Assembly: GCF_028389875.1 (NCBI RefSeq)
Contig: NC_084668.1
Coordinates: 17,255,993 to 17,319,992 of the forward strand
Direction: 5' to 3'
Source: Rhea pennata
Taxonomy: Eukaryota; Chordata; Aves; Rheiformes; Rheidae
Length of the DNA: 64,000 nucleotides
The translations under genes were made by a program, and so were the position numbers. Below are positions 1-13,400 of this stretch, in pieces. Position 1 is the stretch's first letter. Every line of letters starts with the position of its first letter. The notes under the pieces are model-generated. The model was not told where the DNA came from and ran no database searches. It worked only from the letters and a program-made list of their open reading frames with translations.

Positions 1-2030
1 TCCCCTTCCAACTTTCCTCCACCTTGTGTAGTTAGATACTGGGCTCGTGGAGGTAAGGCACAGACCCCTCTCTAGTGGATACTCAGGCCTAGCAGTCCTG
101 GCTTTAGCCAAGGCTCCAGTCCTGGCAATGTTTTTGAATCACGAAGCACTGTTTGATAGCAATGGAGTTAGAGCAACTCAGCAAGATTTCAAAATGAGGT
201 CAAAGGAGAAAACTGAGCCCCTGCTTTCTTTACTGAGCCCCTGCTATTTTTTTTTTTTTTCCTTTAGTGGAAGCATGCACAGAGAGACTGTGCATGGCGG
301 GGTCTCCCAGTGACTGATGTTCTTCCACTCAGTGAAGCTGCTGGCCTTGAATGCATAGGGTTGTGTCCTTCTTTTCTTTTTGCTAGTCATATTTATAGAT
401 TTGCAGAATACTATGTACAATTTGCAAGTAACTGTTTCATACAGCTCTCTTCATCTTAAAGATTTTTATGATGTGGAGCCAATCCAGCGTCTAGACCAAT
501 AATGATAGCCAACATCTCAGCCAAGCCTTTTCTTAATTGTCCACGGGGCTGGCGAGGAGATATAAACAGTCATACAAACAGCGACATTACTGAAAAAGCT
601 TTGACCAGCTGGCATCTTTCCCTGCCAGTCTTGGGGCAGCTTCTTACTGTATATTTCCTAGAGCTCAATCCAGTCTGGTCTTAAAATAGCTCAAATGATG
701 GTGCTTTCCTGGAAAAGAGAGCGTTTCTGCAGAAAACCTGATGGCCAGAGACCTGCCTTCTGCGTCTGTCTATTGAGGTAATAGTTTATTACTCTTTTGT
801 CCAACTTCAGACCTTTCAGCTTCTTTTTGACAAAGTGAGGTGGGTCAGTTTTTGGGGGGTGTCTGTTGGGAAGGTTTTTCATTCTCGCTGCCCCATTTTC
901 TTCCCAGAACGATGAGGTCGCATACCATGGACTGAAGCATCAAAGCCAGGGGGTGTCCCAGTGCCAGCTGCAATGTGTCCCTGACCCCAGTCAGAATCTC
1001 CAGGCACTGTCAAGATGCAAAAAAAAAAAAATATCTTAACAGACGATGGTTCTTACTGGAAGAAGTTTGGTTGTGCCACAAAGGTATATGGTACTCTTTC
1101 CTTAAACTTTATTCTCTCCTAGCTCCTCAAGGCCTCCTGTATAAGCCTACCTCCTCCACCATGGCATGGTTTTCTGTCATGTCTCTCCCCAGCCAGCTGT
1201 CATGCAACTTGCTTCATTCTTCCAGCTTTTTTGAGTGCCTCTGACTTTGGCAATGTCCCTTTGCTAAGGGAGTGCCTGAGGCAGTGTGCTTTAATCCAAG
1301 TGTGGTTATACCAGCAGCCCTAAATTTCTCCAAGATTGAATTGCTCCCAAATATCTTTATGAAACTTCGAGATCACACAGTCTTGGTCTTTGTATCTCTT
1401 CATAGCCACCAACTGTCTCTTGCTTAGATTGTAAGCTTACTGGCATATGGAGTTACCCTTAATTTAGGGTTTTGAATGGCACCAGGCAAAAGGAGGGAAG
1501 AATGGGGAAGGTACTGAATCAAGCTCCTCAGTGTTCCCGCAGATCAATGAACACGAATAAAAAGGACTCCTGAACTGCCCATCTTTGTTGCACTTTTTAG
1601 TAGATTTGATGAACCCCATCTCACCAGGTCAGACCTTGTGCACCCCATCCCAGCATGGGGATAAGCTTCATTTCAAGTTCAACTCAAGCTATACTTTGTG
1701 GCATTAAGTGGGAGTTAAGTACTGAGCAGACTTTATGCAAACTCTGGGCAAAAAGGGAAGTTTCACCACAAAAGCACTATCAGAGATTGCTGACTCAATC
1801 ACTGCAGCACCTCATTTTCAATTGCATGAAAGCTGTAGGATACAGACTCCAATGTTGGGGGGCCTGGGGTTTCAGGGTTTTGGTGGGGCCTATGTCCCCT
1901 TTCAAATTACCCACTGAGGATACAAGCAAAGCTGTGGGCTGTCATGTAATATGAGATATTTACTGCAGCCTGGTTGGGGTTTTAAAATAACACAATACCA
2001 TTCAATGAGCAGTTGAAGAACTGAGCTAGA
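1..2030. other. intergenic, no gene seen
   Basis: I see no coding exon. The open frames are under 100 codons and resemble no family. A 14-bp direct repeat (212-225 and 232-245) ends in a 14-T run (247-260). An A12 run lies near 1020-1031. The rest looks like unique sequence. Confidence 0.6.
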
Positions 2031-2034
2031 GAGA

Positions 2035-2130
2035 GTGCCACTCTGAGCCTTGCCTGCTGGGAGCCAGCAGCAGAGCCAGGAAATAAACCCACAGCTCCCA
2101 AGGCTCAGTCTAGCGGCTGAGCCGCAGGAT
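2035..2130 (-). repeat. MIR/tRNA-type SINE relic
   Basis: Read on the minus strand, this has a degenerate RNA polymerase III B-box (near GGTTTATTTCC). It is followed by CTGGCTCTGCTGCTGGCT, which resembles the MIR core 'tCCcGGCTCTGCCACT'. An A-box-like CTAGACTGAGCC lies upstream. It is heavily mutated. The family name is inferred by eye; a RepeatMasker run would decide between MIR and a reptile tRNA-SINE. Confidence 0.5.
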
Positions 2131-2134
2131 CATT

Positions 2135-4403
2135 CCTCCCCTTCCAACAATCTCAGCAACTGCCTCTCCTGAGGGCCTACAAGCTCCCTGGCATGCCAGG
2201 CCTCAGCAGGCAGAATAGGCTTCCAAAATTTCCCTGTGAAAGACTGAAGTGATGCTGGGGCTTGTCCCTATGGGATAGAAACAGCACTCTCAGCTATGCA
2301 AGACAAACACTCTGCACCTCTGTGTCACAGTCCTTGGCAGGGACTTACCATTAAAGCTGTAAAGCCTCAGTTGCTTCCACTTTCCTCTCTCAGGAATGAG
2401 AAACTCAGTCTGTTTTTCCATCCTGTAAAAAGGTTCTTCCCACATTGTAGGAAGATGCAACTGTCTCGTCTCATTCATACACTCAAGGAAGGAACATATC
2501 AGCCTAGCATACCATCAGATTGTCAACATCATAGAGTAAGGAAAGTGCAAAGGGAAGTGAGATGCATGGTATCCTGAATAGGCTGAGCAAGACCATCCAA
2601 AAAGAATTTTCACCACAGGTCACCATGTGTTTTGGTTCCTGGCAATCCCTCTAAAAACACTTGGGCTCTGGGTTAGTGCAATACTGAACACTCACCCTGC
2701 AACTGAACTCAAGTGGAGGTGCGCATCAAACATATATCAGTGATCTCTGTCCACTGTGTACCAGGTGATGCCTAGGCCTTACAGAAGAGAGAGAAAATAA
2801 ATACACACATATGCACACCATTATACCACCATGTCATTAAAGAACATGCCCAAATCAAAGTTGCACAGGAAGCCTTTTCTAGATATTTCTGATCTCCTGA
2901 ATTTTTTGAGTTCAGAATCAGAGCATTCTGTTCACTTCACTTTTATTTGGTGCAATGCCAGTGGAGTTCTTTCAGGTCTCTTACTCAAAGGATTGTGTCA
3001 GCTCTTCTAACCACATTATTGCACTGGGACTGTGTATTCAGCTGGACAGTCACCGTAAACCCTATGTCTTTTGCATAATCACCATCTTTGGGAGAACAAC
3101 TTCCCCCTTTTTTCAGATTTTCTTCTCCCTTCCTTGTTCATAGATGACATGACCATGTATGTGGCCCTCTTAAAACCCACTTCTACATGCAACCACCTAT
3201 CACTGTTCAGCTGCTAATGCAGCCTCAAGGGGTTGAGCCAGATGGACACATCACAGCAAACTTGTGGTAATGACAGCATTGTCCTGGCACACAAATGACA
3301 GGGTTTCTCATCTGCTGTGCTTCATCATTCCCTGGAAGTTCCAGATTGCTACCTGGTGCTCTAGGTTAATAGAGGCATTAGTTCTACAGAAACAAAATAA
3401 ATGGATGGCTAGGTGATTGAAGACACACCAAACCAACCGAAATAGCTGAACAGGTTAAGCCAAGAATGGTTTTCTTCTAAGTGCTTGAGGAAGCTTTTAG
3501 ATCTTGTATTCTCAGCCAGGTGTCCAGGGACCAGGCAGAGGCAGCCATGCTAGCCTACTACTGCAACTTTCATAATAAAACCCACCAAACCTAATCTAGG
3601 TTTGCATTGTCCCAACAACAAACACACCTCCAGTGTAGTAGACTTGCATATGAATGGGATGTTGGGGTCTGCATCCAACTTCGAGGCTGTCAGTTAATCA
3701 CCCTTAAACAATGTAAACAGAGAAAGCAAACATGAGATAAGACCCCTATCTGAGCTCCCTCTCTTATGTTGACAATGTTCTTTATCTTAGATAAAAATGG
3801 CAAGGCTTCCAAGATCCATAAATCCTTTCAGTTTGTAAAAGCACAAGGAAGATAACACACATTAACGAGACCATAAACTTCTCTAGGCATTGATTCCACA
3901 CTAAAATTCTCACATTTGGAGCATGACATCAATTTGGCCCAGTGGTCACATGAATTCCCACAAATTCCCTTTCCTCTATGAGCTCCTTGGGTTAGTGCTC
4001 ACACACAATTTCACATTATCATTCCACAAAGACTGCAGAGAAATCCAGAGCTAGGGCATGGATGTTTCCTCCCTGAGGCTAGAGGCAGCTCTAGAAGAAA
4101 TGATAGATAAGTGGCAAGCCAGTCAGAATGACAAGGTACCTGTTTATTCACAGTTTGTCGGGAAGCCATAAGCACAATGGAACACTTGAACTCAGAGCCC
4201 TGGACACCACCAAAATACTTCAATTGCTTTGATACCTCATATTAGAAGGAAATAACAAATTGATACATCTCCTTTATAATGCTAGAGAGAAACCAATTAA
4301 CCAATAAATGAAATCAGAGAGGCAGATGCTTATGAGACCTTCAACAGTATTTCTGAATTCAGGATGCCTCACTGTGTGCAGATGTTTCAGCTTTTCTCCT
4401 GAG

Positions 4404-4435
<32 letters not shown>

Positions 4436-7400
4436 AAGCTCAGACCTAACCTGTGTACATGCTTTGAAAAACGTAACCCAAAAGTAGGCTGTGGGTAACT
4501 CTGAATTCACCAAAGCTCTCAAGAAATAAGCTACGAAAATCCTAAAGGTAAGGAAGTGCGACACTCATCATTAGAGCTAACAGCAGAAAACTAAGTCTGG
4601 CAACTTTGTGGCTGCAAAATGCAAATTTTGAATACAGTGCCCTCACTTTTGGAATGGCAACATTGGGGCTGCATTATTTGGACTCTTCAGAACAAGATGG
4701 AAATGACCTGCTTTAGATGCCTCATTTGATCATTGCACATACTGTGCATTCAAATAAGTGAAAAATTCTGGTCATCTTCTCTATAGAGCTATGACATCCT
4801 TGGATCCGTACAGTCAATGAAGATAAATAGTCATGACAATGAAATTAGCTGCCTAAAGTGGTTGGCTTGAGATTGTTTGTGGCTGCCTTTCTGCATGATA
4901 GGCTTTGGCTTCACCACAAACTGGTGGATTCAATAGAAGAGTTGTAGAAAAAAAAATTTACAGGGCTTGGATCATTTACCAGATGTCAGGTCTGATCTTC
5001 ATAATCATCTTTCCAAATCTTACTGCTGAGGGACCACCACGCAAAAAGGCTTTGGGAAGAGCTGAGCAACACCATAGAGATTTTCAACTTGAGGAACGAC
5101 AATCAGCTAAAATTTTGTAAACAACTTTCTGCTGGTGCTACAGCCTTAGCTTTTTAGCTGGCTAAGGATGAGAAGACACATAAAGGGAGAAAGTCAGAAT
5201 ATCCACCTCCCACTTCTAAGGGATGAACATATCCAACGTGTTCTTGATCTGCCCCCACTCGAGAGCAGAAGCGTTTTTTTCACCCCTCTATTCCACCTCA
5301 ACATTATGAACAAACACCATAACAGCAACAGAGGTATTTCCTTTGAATTTCCTTCCTGCCCAGCCTAGGCCCTGGTTTGTGCCATTGCTGAAGCACAAGG
5401 TCACCCTTTGCCTTTTCAGCAAAGAAAGGGTTAAGGAGGGCTGAACGTGCCTTGTAAACAGACTGAAAGTGTAACCTTTGCTTATAAATCATGTGTTCAG
5501 CCCCAGAACACGCCTTTAATCCTGTAATTACATTCAGAACTCACTGTTTCAGTTAAGGAAATATGAGCTCCATTCCAAATGGCACCGGGGTTGACCTTAA
5601 ATGATACGTTAGCTCGCCAAAATGCCCACAAAGCCCTCTGGCTTCCAGCCTCCCATCCCAAGGCAGCGGGGCTGGGAGGAGTGCACGTTGGGCTGTGTCA
5701 CCCACGGTTTTGCTGAAACAAGCCCGCAGGGGCCCTGTCTCCAGCCACCAGCAGTTCCCTGAGAGAGAGAAAAACTGCTGAAGGGATCGTGTTGGCTTCG
5801 CAGCAGTGGCTGACAAGTGTCCAGATCCTTGCTGGTTTAGGAACACACAGGGCCTCAGCCATTGACAGTAGGACAAGGGGACAGGATGCATTCTTGGTAA
5901 AGTGTGGTGTCCTCTCTGGCTTGGGGCTTACAGCTCACCTGGACCAGGACCAGCCACATCCAGCCAGCCCTTGCTGTTCCCCACTAGCATAGCATTGGGA
6001 TTCCTCCTGGGGCTTCAGCTGCAGCTCTCAAGCTCAGGACAGAGAGGACAATGTCTCCTTTGCACCTCTCCTTCTCCTTCAGTGGGCACAGAGCAGCCTG
6101 TCCCCCCATGGTCACTGCTTGGAACAAGAGGGGAGTAAGTGGGGTGAGGGTGACCTGGCAGTTCACCTTCTAGTCCGAGCTGCTGCATCAGCCTCTCCTC
6201 TGGAGCAGAAGTGCAGCTCTGGTCACTGCATGGCCATTCATGGCCTTGGCAGGCCATCTTGCTCATGAGGCCTCCCAGTCAGTGTCTAACCCAAGCCTCT
6301 CAACTCCCAAGTATAAGTGAAAAGTTGGGAACTTAAGAAATAGGTACCTACCATTACAGCAGTGAACAGGCAAGCAATCAATTCTGCATGAAGCAAGGGC
6401 TGGAGTCCTAGATGATGGACTAGATTACTTGCCCCTGAGCAAGTAACTGGTATTTCCATTTATTTTCAGAGCATCTGTATTATCTTGATTAACCTCATGA
6501 TCACCCCAATTCACCTCCTGTCCATATTTTTATCCTGCAAAAAAACATGCATCAGCATTTTCTTACACAGGCTCACAAAGGTTTTTCAGGTCTGATCAGA
6601 AATCTCCTACAGATATTTTTCTCCAGGGATTTCAAAGGTTCTGTGGGTATATCAGGTGGGAGAGAGGAGAAGAACTATAAGGGCAGCATGACCCCCAGCT
6701 TCCAGCTGCTCTGCCCTGAGAGAATTAGCTGAGCCAACATTTGTTGAAAGCTTAGCAGAGCTTTGAGTTTCCACTGGGAAGTGAAACAGAGTTGCTTCTC
6801 CCCAGACCCATTTACTTTTCTTATGCTATAGCAACATGCTGTCTCTGAGACGTCTCAAATGGAGAAATGAAACACAGAGCTAATACCTCCAAAAAGTGGC
6901 TGGCAAGATCCTGGACTAAACAGATGTTCAGCCAGCACCTCCTGAATTTCTGGCACTCTTGAAGTAGTAAACAGAGTTATCACATTGCAACAAATTCCCA
7001 AGATCTCTCTGGATGGGATCCATTTTCCATCCCCTTCATGGGGATGATCCAGTAGCTGGATGATTCATTAGCAACAGGCAGCCAGAGCATGCAACAACAG
7101 CACACCTCTTATATTTTTACAGGAGCAATTGTATTGTCCTCATTGCAGAAATGCTTGCGTATTTCAATTCACAGCTGCCTCACTGCCATCCTTAATGGAT
7201 CCTAAATTGGAAGATCTTCCCCTTACATTTGCTTTGCCAAGTGTATGAAGGGTGGGCAATGCCACAGCATTATTGCTGGACAAGCAGATAACAATCTCTT
7301 GTTGGTGACAAAGAACAATAGAGGCATGAACATTACTTTGCAAAGAACGCGGATTCTTTGACTGGGCAAGCAATGCAAATATTTACTCCCCTCTCTCATA

Positions 7401-8750
7401 CCTACCACATCTTCAGGGAGGATATGGTATCCTCACTCCTGGGAATCCCATTACATCTGTAGGAGCTAAGATGAGCCCTGATGCACAGAGACTATCACTG
7501 TTTTCTCCAAGACAGTGGGGCTGTGTAGGTGGTTTCATTGTTTACAGCTGTTAGGAGACTGCGGTAGTCTTGTTGGCCAAGATGGAAAACTAAGCTCCTA
7601 GACTATTCTGTTTTGGACATAAAATGAAATCACTAGGGGTAGAGGGTAATACAAGCAGCACAAGGCTGATCAGTGCAGTCCTTTAAATTGGGCTGTTGAA
7701 ATAGTATTTATTTTTCAAACTTGCTGTTGAGAACACTTCTTGCAAATGAGCCAGTTTATATCAAATTCTTGAGTCCTAATCTCTAACTCAGCAACTAGGA
7801 ATTTACTCCCTTTCTTTTAGGAGGCCAGAGCACAGCAGGTCTGCTAGGATCCTGAATTTCCAGATAAGTGATAAACTTCCCTCTTCAGTCATAGTCAGAT
7901 AATCTCTTGACTGCAAAAGCCTTCTTCAGTTTTTTCAACCCCTTTCCCCAAAATGCTTTTCTTTCCTCCATCCTACCATTGCAAAATGTTACCATCAACA
8001 CTAAATTTGTGCCTTCCTACCAACATATTGCTGATCATCTTTGAGGCCCGACTTCTGCACTGAGCAACATCATTCAGAGCTCATCTGTCCCCTTACCCCC
8101 AGGAAACAGAGATTCCACCTACAGTCTTTTTCAGTGATATCCCAATTCTTTCCAGATCAGAAGTATTCAGCCTTGCCTGAAGCACTCAGGAAATCCTCCA
8201 TTCTGTGCATGCAACCTGTGTCAGTGACTGTCACCATGTTTCTGTAATGCTCCTTCTATATCCACCTTTCTAGTGGCAGCAGGATAAATCCGGCCTATTT
8301 AGTCCAAGTAAAGGAAAAAAAGGACAACTTTTTCATTGTTCTAGGGTCTCCACTTCGTTACCACTGCTCACAGAGCGTTCATTTACATAGGAGAAAGTGG
8401 TATATGTTGATGCCTTGTGCTTCCGGGACAATGCCACAATACTGTATCAATTTAGATTGCATCAGGTAATCACGGGCCTGTAAACAGGTGTGATGATATG
8501 GCAGGACTGCTGTAGAACTCCTTTAAGAGATGATTTAGATGTGGTATGATTGAAGCTGGCTTCAGAAATTACAACTTTTACAAGACCTCAGTAAGAAAAA
8601 GACCTTTTCTTCCCTCAAGACTGCTGTGAGATTTTAGCACAGATAGCTCCAGGATCAGGAAATAGGCCTGCTGAAGGCCTCACATACTGGGATTATTTTT
8701 ACCATGCATCTTGATGGAGGCTGAACCAAGCAAAAGGAGAGCTCAGACTC
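2135..8750. other. intergenic, mostly unique sequence
   Basis: No supportable gene. It holds an A28 run (4407-4434) and otherwise non-repetitive, moderately AT-rich DNA. Around 5390-5490 several nuclear-receptor-like half sites occur (for example CAAGGTCA at 5396-5403). Around 8340-8580 there is an unusually motif-rich stretch, described under findings. Confidence 0.55.
4407..4434. repeat. poly(A) tract, 28 nt
   Basis: An uninterrupted A28 on the plus strand. No retroposed body or target-site duplication is visible beside it, so it cannot be assigned to a retroelement with confidence. Confidence 0.95.
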
Positions 8751-8754
8751 CACT

Positions 8755-8910
8755 CAGACTCGTGGACAGGAGTGGAAAATTGGCTGCAGAGCAAGAACCA
8801 TCAGATAATTCTCAATGGAATCCTTTCTAAGCGGGAAGGAAGTTGCTTGTGGAATACCACAAGGATTAGCACTGGGCCTGCACAACTTTTAATTATTTAT
8901 ATTGTATAAA
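8755..8910 (+). mobile_element. CR1-type LINE fragment (RT core), decayed
   Basis: In the frame starting at 8773 the plus strand reads roughly WKIGCRARTIR, a stop, then SGKEVACGIPQGLALGLHNF, a stop, and LFI. This follows the non-LTR reverse-transcriptase block 'GVPQGSVLGPxLFNxFIN' and the preceding 'WxxxRxQxVxxNGxxSxWxxVxSG' seen in CR1 elements. At least two stops interrupt it and neither element end is visible, so it is a dead internal fragment. CR1 is the usual LINE of birds, crocodilians and turtles, which supports a sauropsid source. L2/L3 are related alternatives. Confidence 0.72.
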
Positions 8911-9467
8911 TTAGAGTTGGGAAGCACTTGGGAAAAAAAATTACCTAGCAAGCCAACTCCTCATCCTCCAAACTCAGCTTTCTTTTATGCTTACTCTCTC
9001 CTTTCCTCCTTTCCGAACTCTGCTCTCCAACATTGACTACTTCATTTCTCCTTTTTACTTCCTTTGATCTAAGATTATATGACATACTCAAATACACTCT
9101 ATGTATTATATATTATTATATATTACTACTTAAGAAGCATTTCTATTTCCAGCCCCAACAAAGAAAAAGATTTGGGCCGTGTTGTTCAATCAAAAAAAGA
9201 AACATTTAACTCCTGTTGCCTTGTAAAGGTGGGGCCTGAACTGTTCTCTAGTGCTGTCCCACTTCAATCATAGCTAGCTGCAGAGATTCGGGGCTGAACA
9301 CGAGCCACCTGCAACCTTAACTCTTACTCAGCTGAGGAGATATGACTATTCACAGGCAATGGAATCTGCCTGTTCACACGACTGAGAGGCAAAGTCAAGA
9401 GCCATGAATTTTACAGTAAAAAGGAATCATCTGAGCAACCAGCTGACTCATCTTGCATTTTCCCAGC

Positions 9468-9470
<3 letters not shown>

Positions 9471-9499
<29 letters not shown>
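9471..9499. repeat. poly(T) tract, 29 nt
   Basis: An uninterrupted T29. It could be the 3' A-tail of a minus-strand retroposon, but no body can be identified to its left. Confidence 0.95.
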
Positions 9500-9501
<2 letters not shown>

Positions 9502-9677
9502 GCTGAACTAAAAGCACATGTCTGAGAAAGAGATACACAGCCTTGATTTAAGGGATACATAAACCACTTCCTCCACATAAGAATAAAAAGAACAATAAAA
9601 TTTCAGGCTGGGAATAACTTCATCAGTTTCTTTCTATACAGTCAAACTAAGTCTGCCCTGAACAGGCAGGAAAGAAG

Positions 9678-9694
9678 AAAACAAACAAACAAAC
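9678..9694. repeat. (AAAC)n microsatellite
   Basis: About four AAAC units within a purine-rich stretch. Confidence 0.85.
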
Positions 9695-10970
9695 AGAAAC
9701 TGAGAAAGTTAAACAGCCAAAAAGTGGGAGGAGTGGAATGGGAAACCCAGCCAGTTGTTTCCCTTATGTCCTGAACTTATCATAAGCCTCAGCCCTGAAA
9801 GATGACCCCATAACATAAGTGCATACATTTTTCTTTACAATGGAGCTATTTCGAAGCATTATGATCTCTGTCAATTTAGCTTAACTGTTTCTATACAGCT
9901 CCCATCAGGAGCTAAAGATGCTCAGCTTCATAGCTAAGGAAGCTAGCTGGGACCAGACAAGGACAGAGATTTGGGATTGCTTTTCTCTGTGCTCTACAAC
10001 CACTCATCCAGCAACAAGCCACATAGAAAGTGGTGGGGTGGAAATGGACATTCTCTTCAGGCTAACCTTTCCTGGGAAAAGTAAATTCATTGAGGCAAAA
10101 GCTTTCCTGGCCCCAGTACATTCTTATTCAATGATATATCTGAGCTTCCATTCGCAGGGATGACAACTTCCATCCCAACCCAGCATGCTGATATCCTTTC
10201 TCTGATGGCAGCCAAAACTTAATGCCTCAGAGGAAAGCAATAAACTGCCACAATGCACCTGGCCAGTTTTGTGTGGCTGAAAGGAGCAGAGGAAGGGGCT
10301 AATTCCTTCCTGGCTCCCAGGATCATCCCCCCACTGATGCCTGAGAGCTCATAACTTTGCTCTTTCCTTGTGCAGCTCCAAATCTCTCTGACCCTCTGTT
10401 AATCTTGCCACACTACTGAACTTGCAGCAGGAGTGTTGGGTTGAACAAAGTGAATGATCTCTTCTTCTTTGTATTGCTTCAAGTATTGAAGTCTGTCAGA
10501 GCGGACCAATTCTGACCTGACTCTGCCATCTTCCATCTCCAGACATAGGTCCGGTTCAAAACTAAGGCTGGCACTCTCCAAATCAATAGCAAACTTCCCT
10601 TGTCAATGTCCTTGTGATTCTGCAGTCATTCATTCCCAGATAGGATCCTAGCAAAGGCAGAGGAGTGACATGTAGGCCCAGGAACAGAGTCAGAGCATCT
10701 GAAGAGGAATGAGAAACAGCCAGATAGCCCTTGGCATGTGCAATACTCTGCAAGGGTTTGGGAAATGGCTTTCAGCTATGCCTGGGAGGGGTCCAGAAAT
10801 CCCTCTGGGAAAATCATGTTGACCATTTCCATCTGATATATACTGAGCTAAGGACACAGACAGAGCCCATCTGGTTTGAATGCCGCAGAGATGCCTTCCA
10901 GCTAACTTGGTCATCAGCACCAGTGAGTGAGGCTGTTAATATGGTTGTGGTTTGACTGTGGGAGTAGGCT

Positions 10971-11075
10971 GGAGGAAACTGAGGCAAAGGCATGTTTTAA
11001 AAAGAAATGTCACCAATGAGACACAAGGAGCAGCCAGACCAAGAACAGAACCCAGCTCTCCAGAGCTTCCTCAGT
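10971..11075 (-). repeat. MIR SINE relic
   Basis: The plus strand carries GGAAACTGAGGCAAAGG, then a gap, then a degenerate 'CAAGGtcACACAGC' segment and AGAACAGAACCCAGCTCTCC. This is the order expected for the complement of a MIR: 'GGaAACTGAGGCacAGAG ... TTGCCCAAGGTCACACAGC ... ATTCGAACCCAGG'. It is one of the clearest MIR copies in the window. Confidence 0.7.
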
Positions 11076-13310
11076 CCAGTTCTGGAGCCAAAGGATTTTA
11101 TATCTTCCTGTTTATACTTGTACAGTCAAAACTTGTCTCAAGAACCTGCCAAGCCTGTCAGTACAAACTCCAGTCCTCCTTGTATCCTGAATAAATGTTA
11201 GTTGCATCTCCCAAGCACGCTCTGTCCCAGTGGTCATAAGGCACAGACATGAACCAAATCATAATCGTAGATAGACCTGAAGGAGACGTTATGAATACAA
11301 ATATGCTGCAATGTGCTTGCAAGCCCCTGTCGGGTTACAGGCAGGACATGCACATCTGCAGCTCAGCCACTGTGTTCCTAAAAGCTTCAACTGTCTGCTT
11401 TCTATCCTGCATGCAATGCAAATACAGCTTCACCTGTTGTGATTAGCTCACCAGCCAAACTGCTTGTGTAACCTCTGAGGAGGTCAGAATTAGAGCATCC
11501 CATGCTTCTTTGTGGACAAGGAGTAAACAAAAATATCTATGGCTTTGCTCTGTGCCCAAATTTCCAACACATCACCTCAAAGCTTACAGTAGTGATGTTC
11601 TAAGATCTCAGAGCCTGATGCTCATGATGTGCCATACACCCACAGTCTTGCCCATTTCCTCTATCTGCTGCCTTCTGTTACCCTGGCTTCCTAAGAAACA
11701 TGACTGGTGTCATCATGCTTCAGCTGAGTGCCTGCCACTGGTGATTATTAAACCAATTGTCCAATTTCAATCAGCTTTGTGAGAAAGCAAGTTGTTGCAA
11801 GGACAGTAAATTCCTGCAAGTTCAAGGAAAACGTGCAGTGAGATTAGCAAAAGGGATCCATTCAGTTGTCGACCATGTTGTTCAATGCCATGGGACACAA
11901 ATGAAGATATCATGAATAGATGTGCGGCTGTCAGGTACAACACAGGACCTTTGTGAAACCCACACCTCTTAGCATGGCAGCTGGAGGCCAAGTCTAGTTT
12001 GGGGCTTCTCCACAGGCACTGGATGCCTGCATGGGATATAATGTGAGCTCAGTGACAGGTAAACACCTACATTTGGATATATCACCTTGAATTGAATCCT
12101 CCCCTTAGTCACAAAAGGCAGCTGGAAGGAGTTCAACCCTACCAAGCCATCGGAGCATCCACATGAGACACATGTCTTTTGAAAGATCGCAACCATGGGA
12201 CAAGTTTCATCAGGAATTCACCCCTTCTGAGAAACCAGTGTGAGCCAGCTGTGAGACATAGCCTGTAGGCGGTCAGGTACCCCTCCTCCTGCCCTCTCTT
12301 CTTCAGACATGGAGCAGAACAACCTGTTACTTAGAAGAAAGCTGAATGAAGCAGAGTACAGGGAGTAGCAGCAGCATCAGAGCATAATCAAACAGTAAAT
12401 CAGAGACATGCATGGGAGGATGTTAACCCTGCCTTCATATAACTTAGTCCAAGCGCTGTGCAGATGTGGGCTGGAAAGGATCATTTCAGATAAGCAAAAT
12501 GGCAGTGGAAAAGCTTTGGCTAGGAAAGGAAAAAAGCAATTTATGGAAGTGTAGTTACACGCCTGAAGCTTGTGACGGGAACTGACGGGAAGAAGGGGCA
12601 AAGTGTTTCCATTAAAACAATAACAGAAGGGAAAAGTTCCCATGTCCCTGTTGTCAGGGCAAACAGAGGGGTGGGTAGAAAGGATTCATTTTCTATTGTT
12701 TGCCAACAACTTTGCTTTGTACTTCCAAAACCAAGCAACCAAGGACTCAGATGGCTGCCAGGCTGCAGGCAAACCCCACCTTCCAACCCCTCCTAATTTA
12801 CAACATGTCTTTTATTTTTAACATGGTTCCCTAAATGACTGGGGATTATGTGATCTCACTGTCTGTGTGTCACACTCTCTCCATCTGTCCCCCTGTCCAA
12901 AGCTTTGGAACCCATAGACCTTTTCCACTGAATTTGCGCAAAGGGCAGAGATCTCAAAGATGATAGGAAACTACAGACAGATTTGTGAAAATAAGCATCC
13001 AGCTAGAGGACACAGACAGTATTAGGCATCCCACGGCAGGATAGGGTGAGAGATGAACACAACCATACCATACCCACCACACCACTATTACATATTACAT
13101 TCAGGCCCTAAGGATCGCAGCCTTGATCAAAAAGTAGTAAGAGCTAATATGCAATCAAGTCAAACAACAGGGGCATATGCCCAGGCTCCCCAGAACATCT
13201 GTGGTGCTGCATTGCTCTGAACCCAGACACTGATGGGTTTGGAAGTGTTATTGGCCACCCAGCTGAGTTAAGAGGATTATGCTGGAGAAATATGGCTATC
13301 AGGAATTTGC

Positions 13311-13400
13311 CAGCACCCACAGACAGGACTTGAACTCAGTGCAAAAGCATAGTTACAGCCTGAAGACTTCACTCTCAGCATCCCGACTACCCTACTAGAG
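13311..13400 (-). repeat. tRNA-derived SINE relic
   Basis: On the minus strand a good B-box (GAGTTCAAGTCC) lies about 45 nt after an A-box-like GGGTAGTCGGGATGC. That arrangement is typical of a tRNA-derived SINE head. It is not a tRNA gene: no cloverleaf can be drawn and no terminator follows at the right distance. Confidence 0.5.

Noticed and set aside
4407..4434. processed pseudogene tail
   Set aside because: A28 alone, with no gene-like body upstream and no target-site duplication.
13311..13400. tRNA gene
   Set aside because: A- and B-box-like words are present, but no cloverleaf pairing or T-run terminator is found. A SINE relic explains it better.
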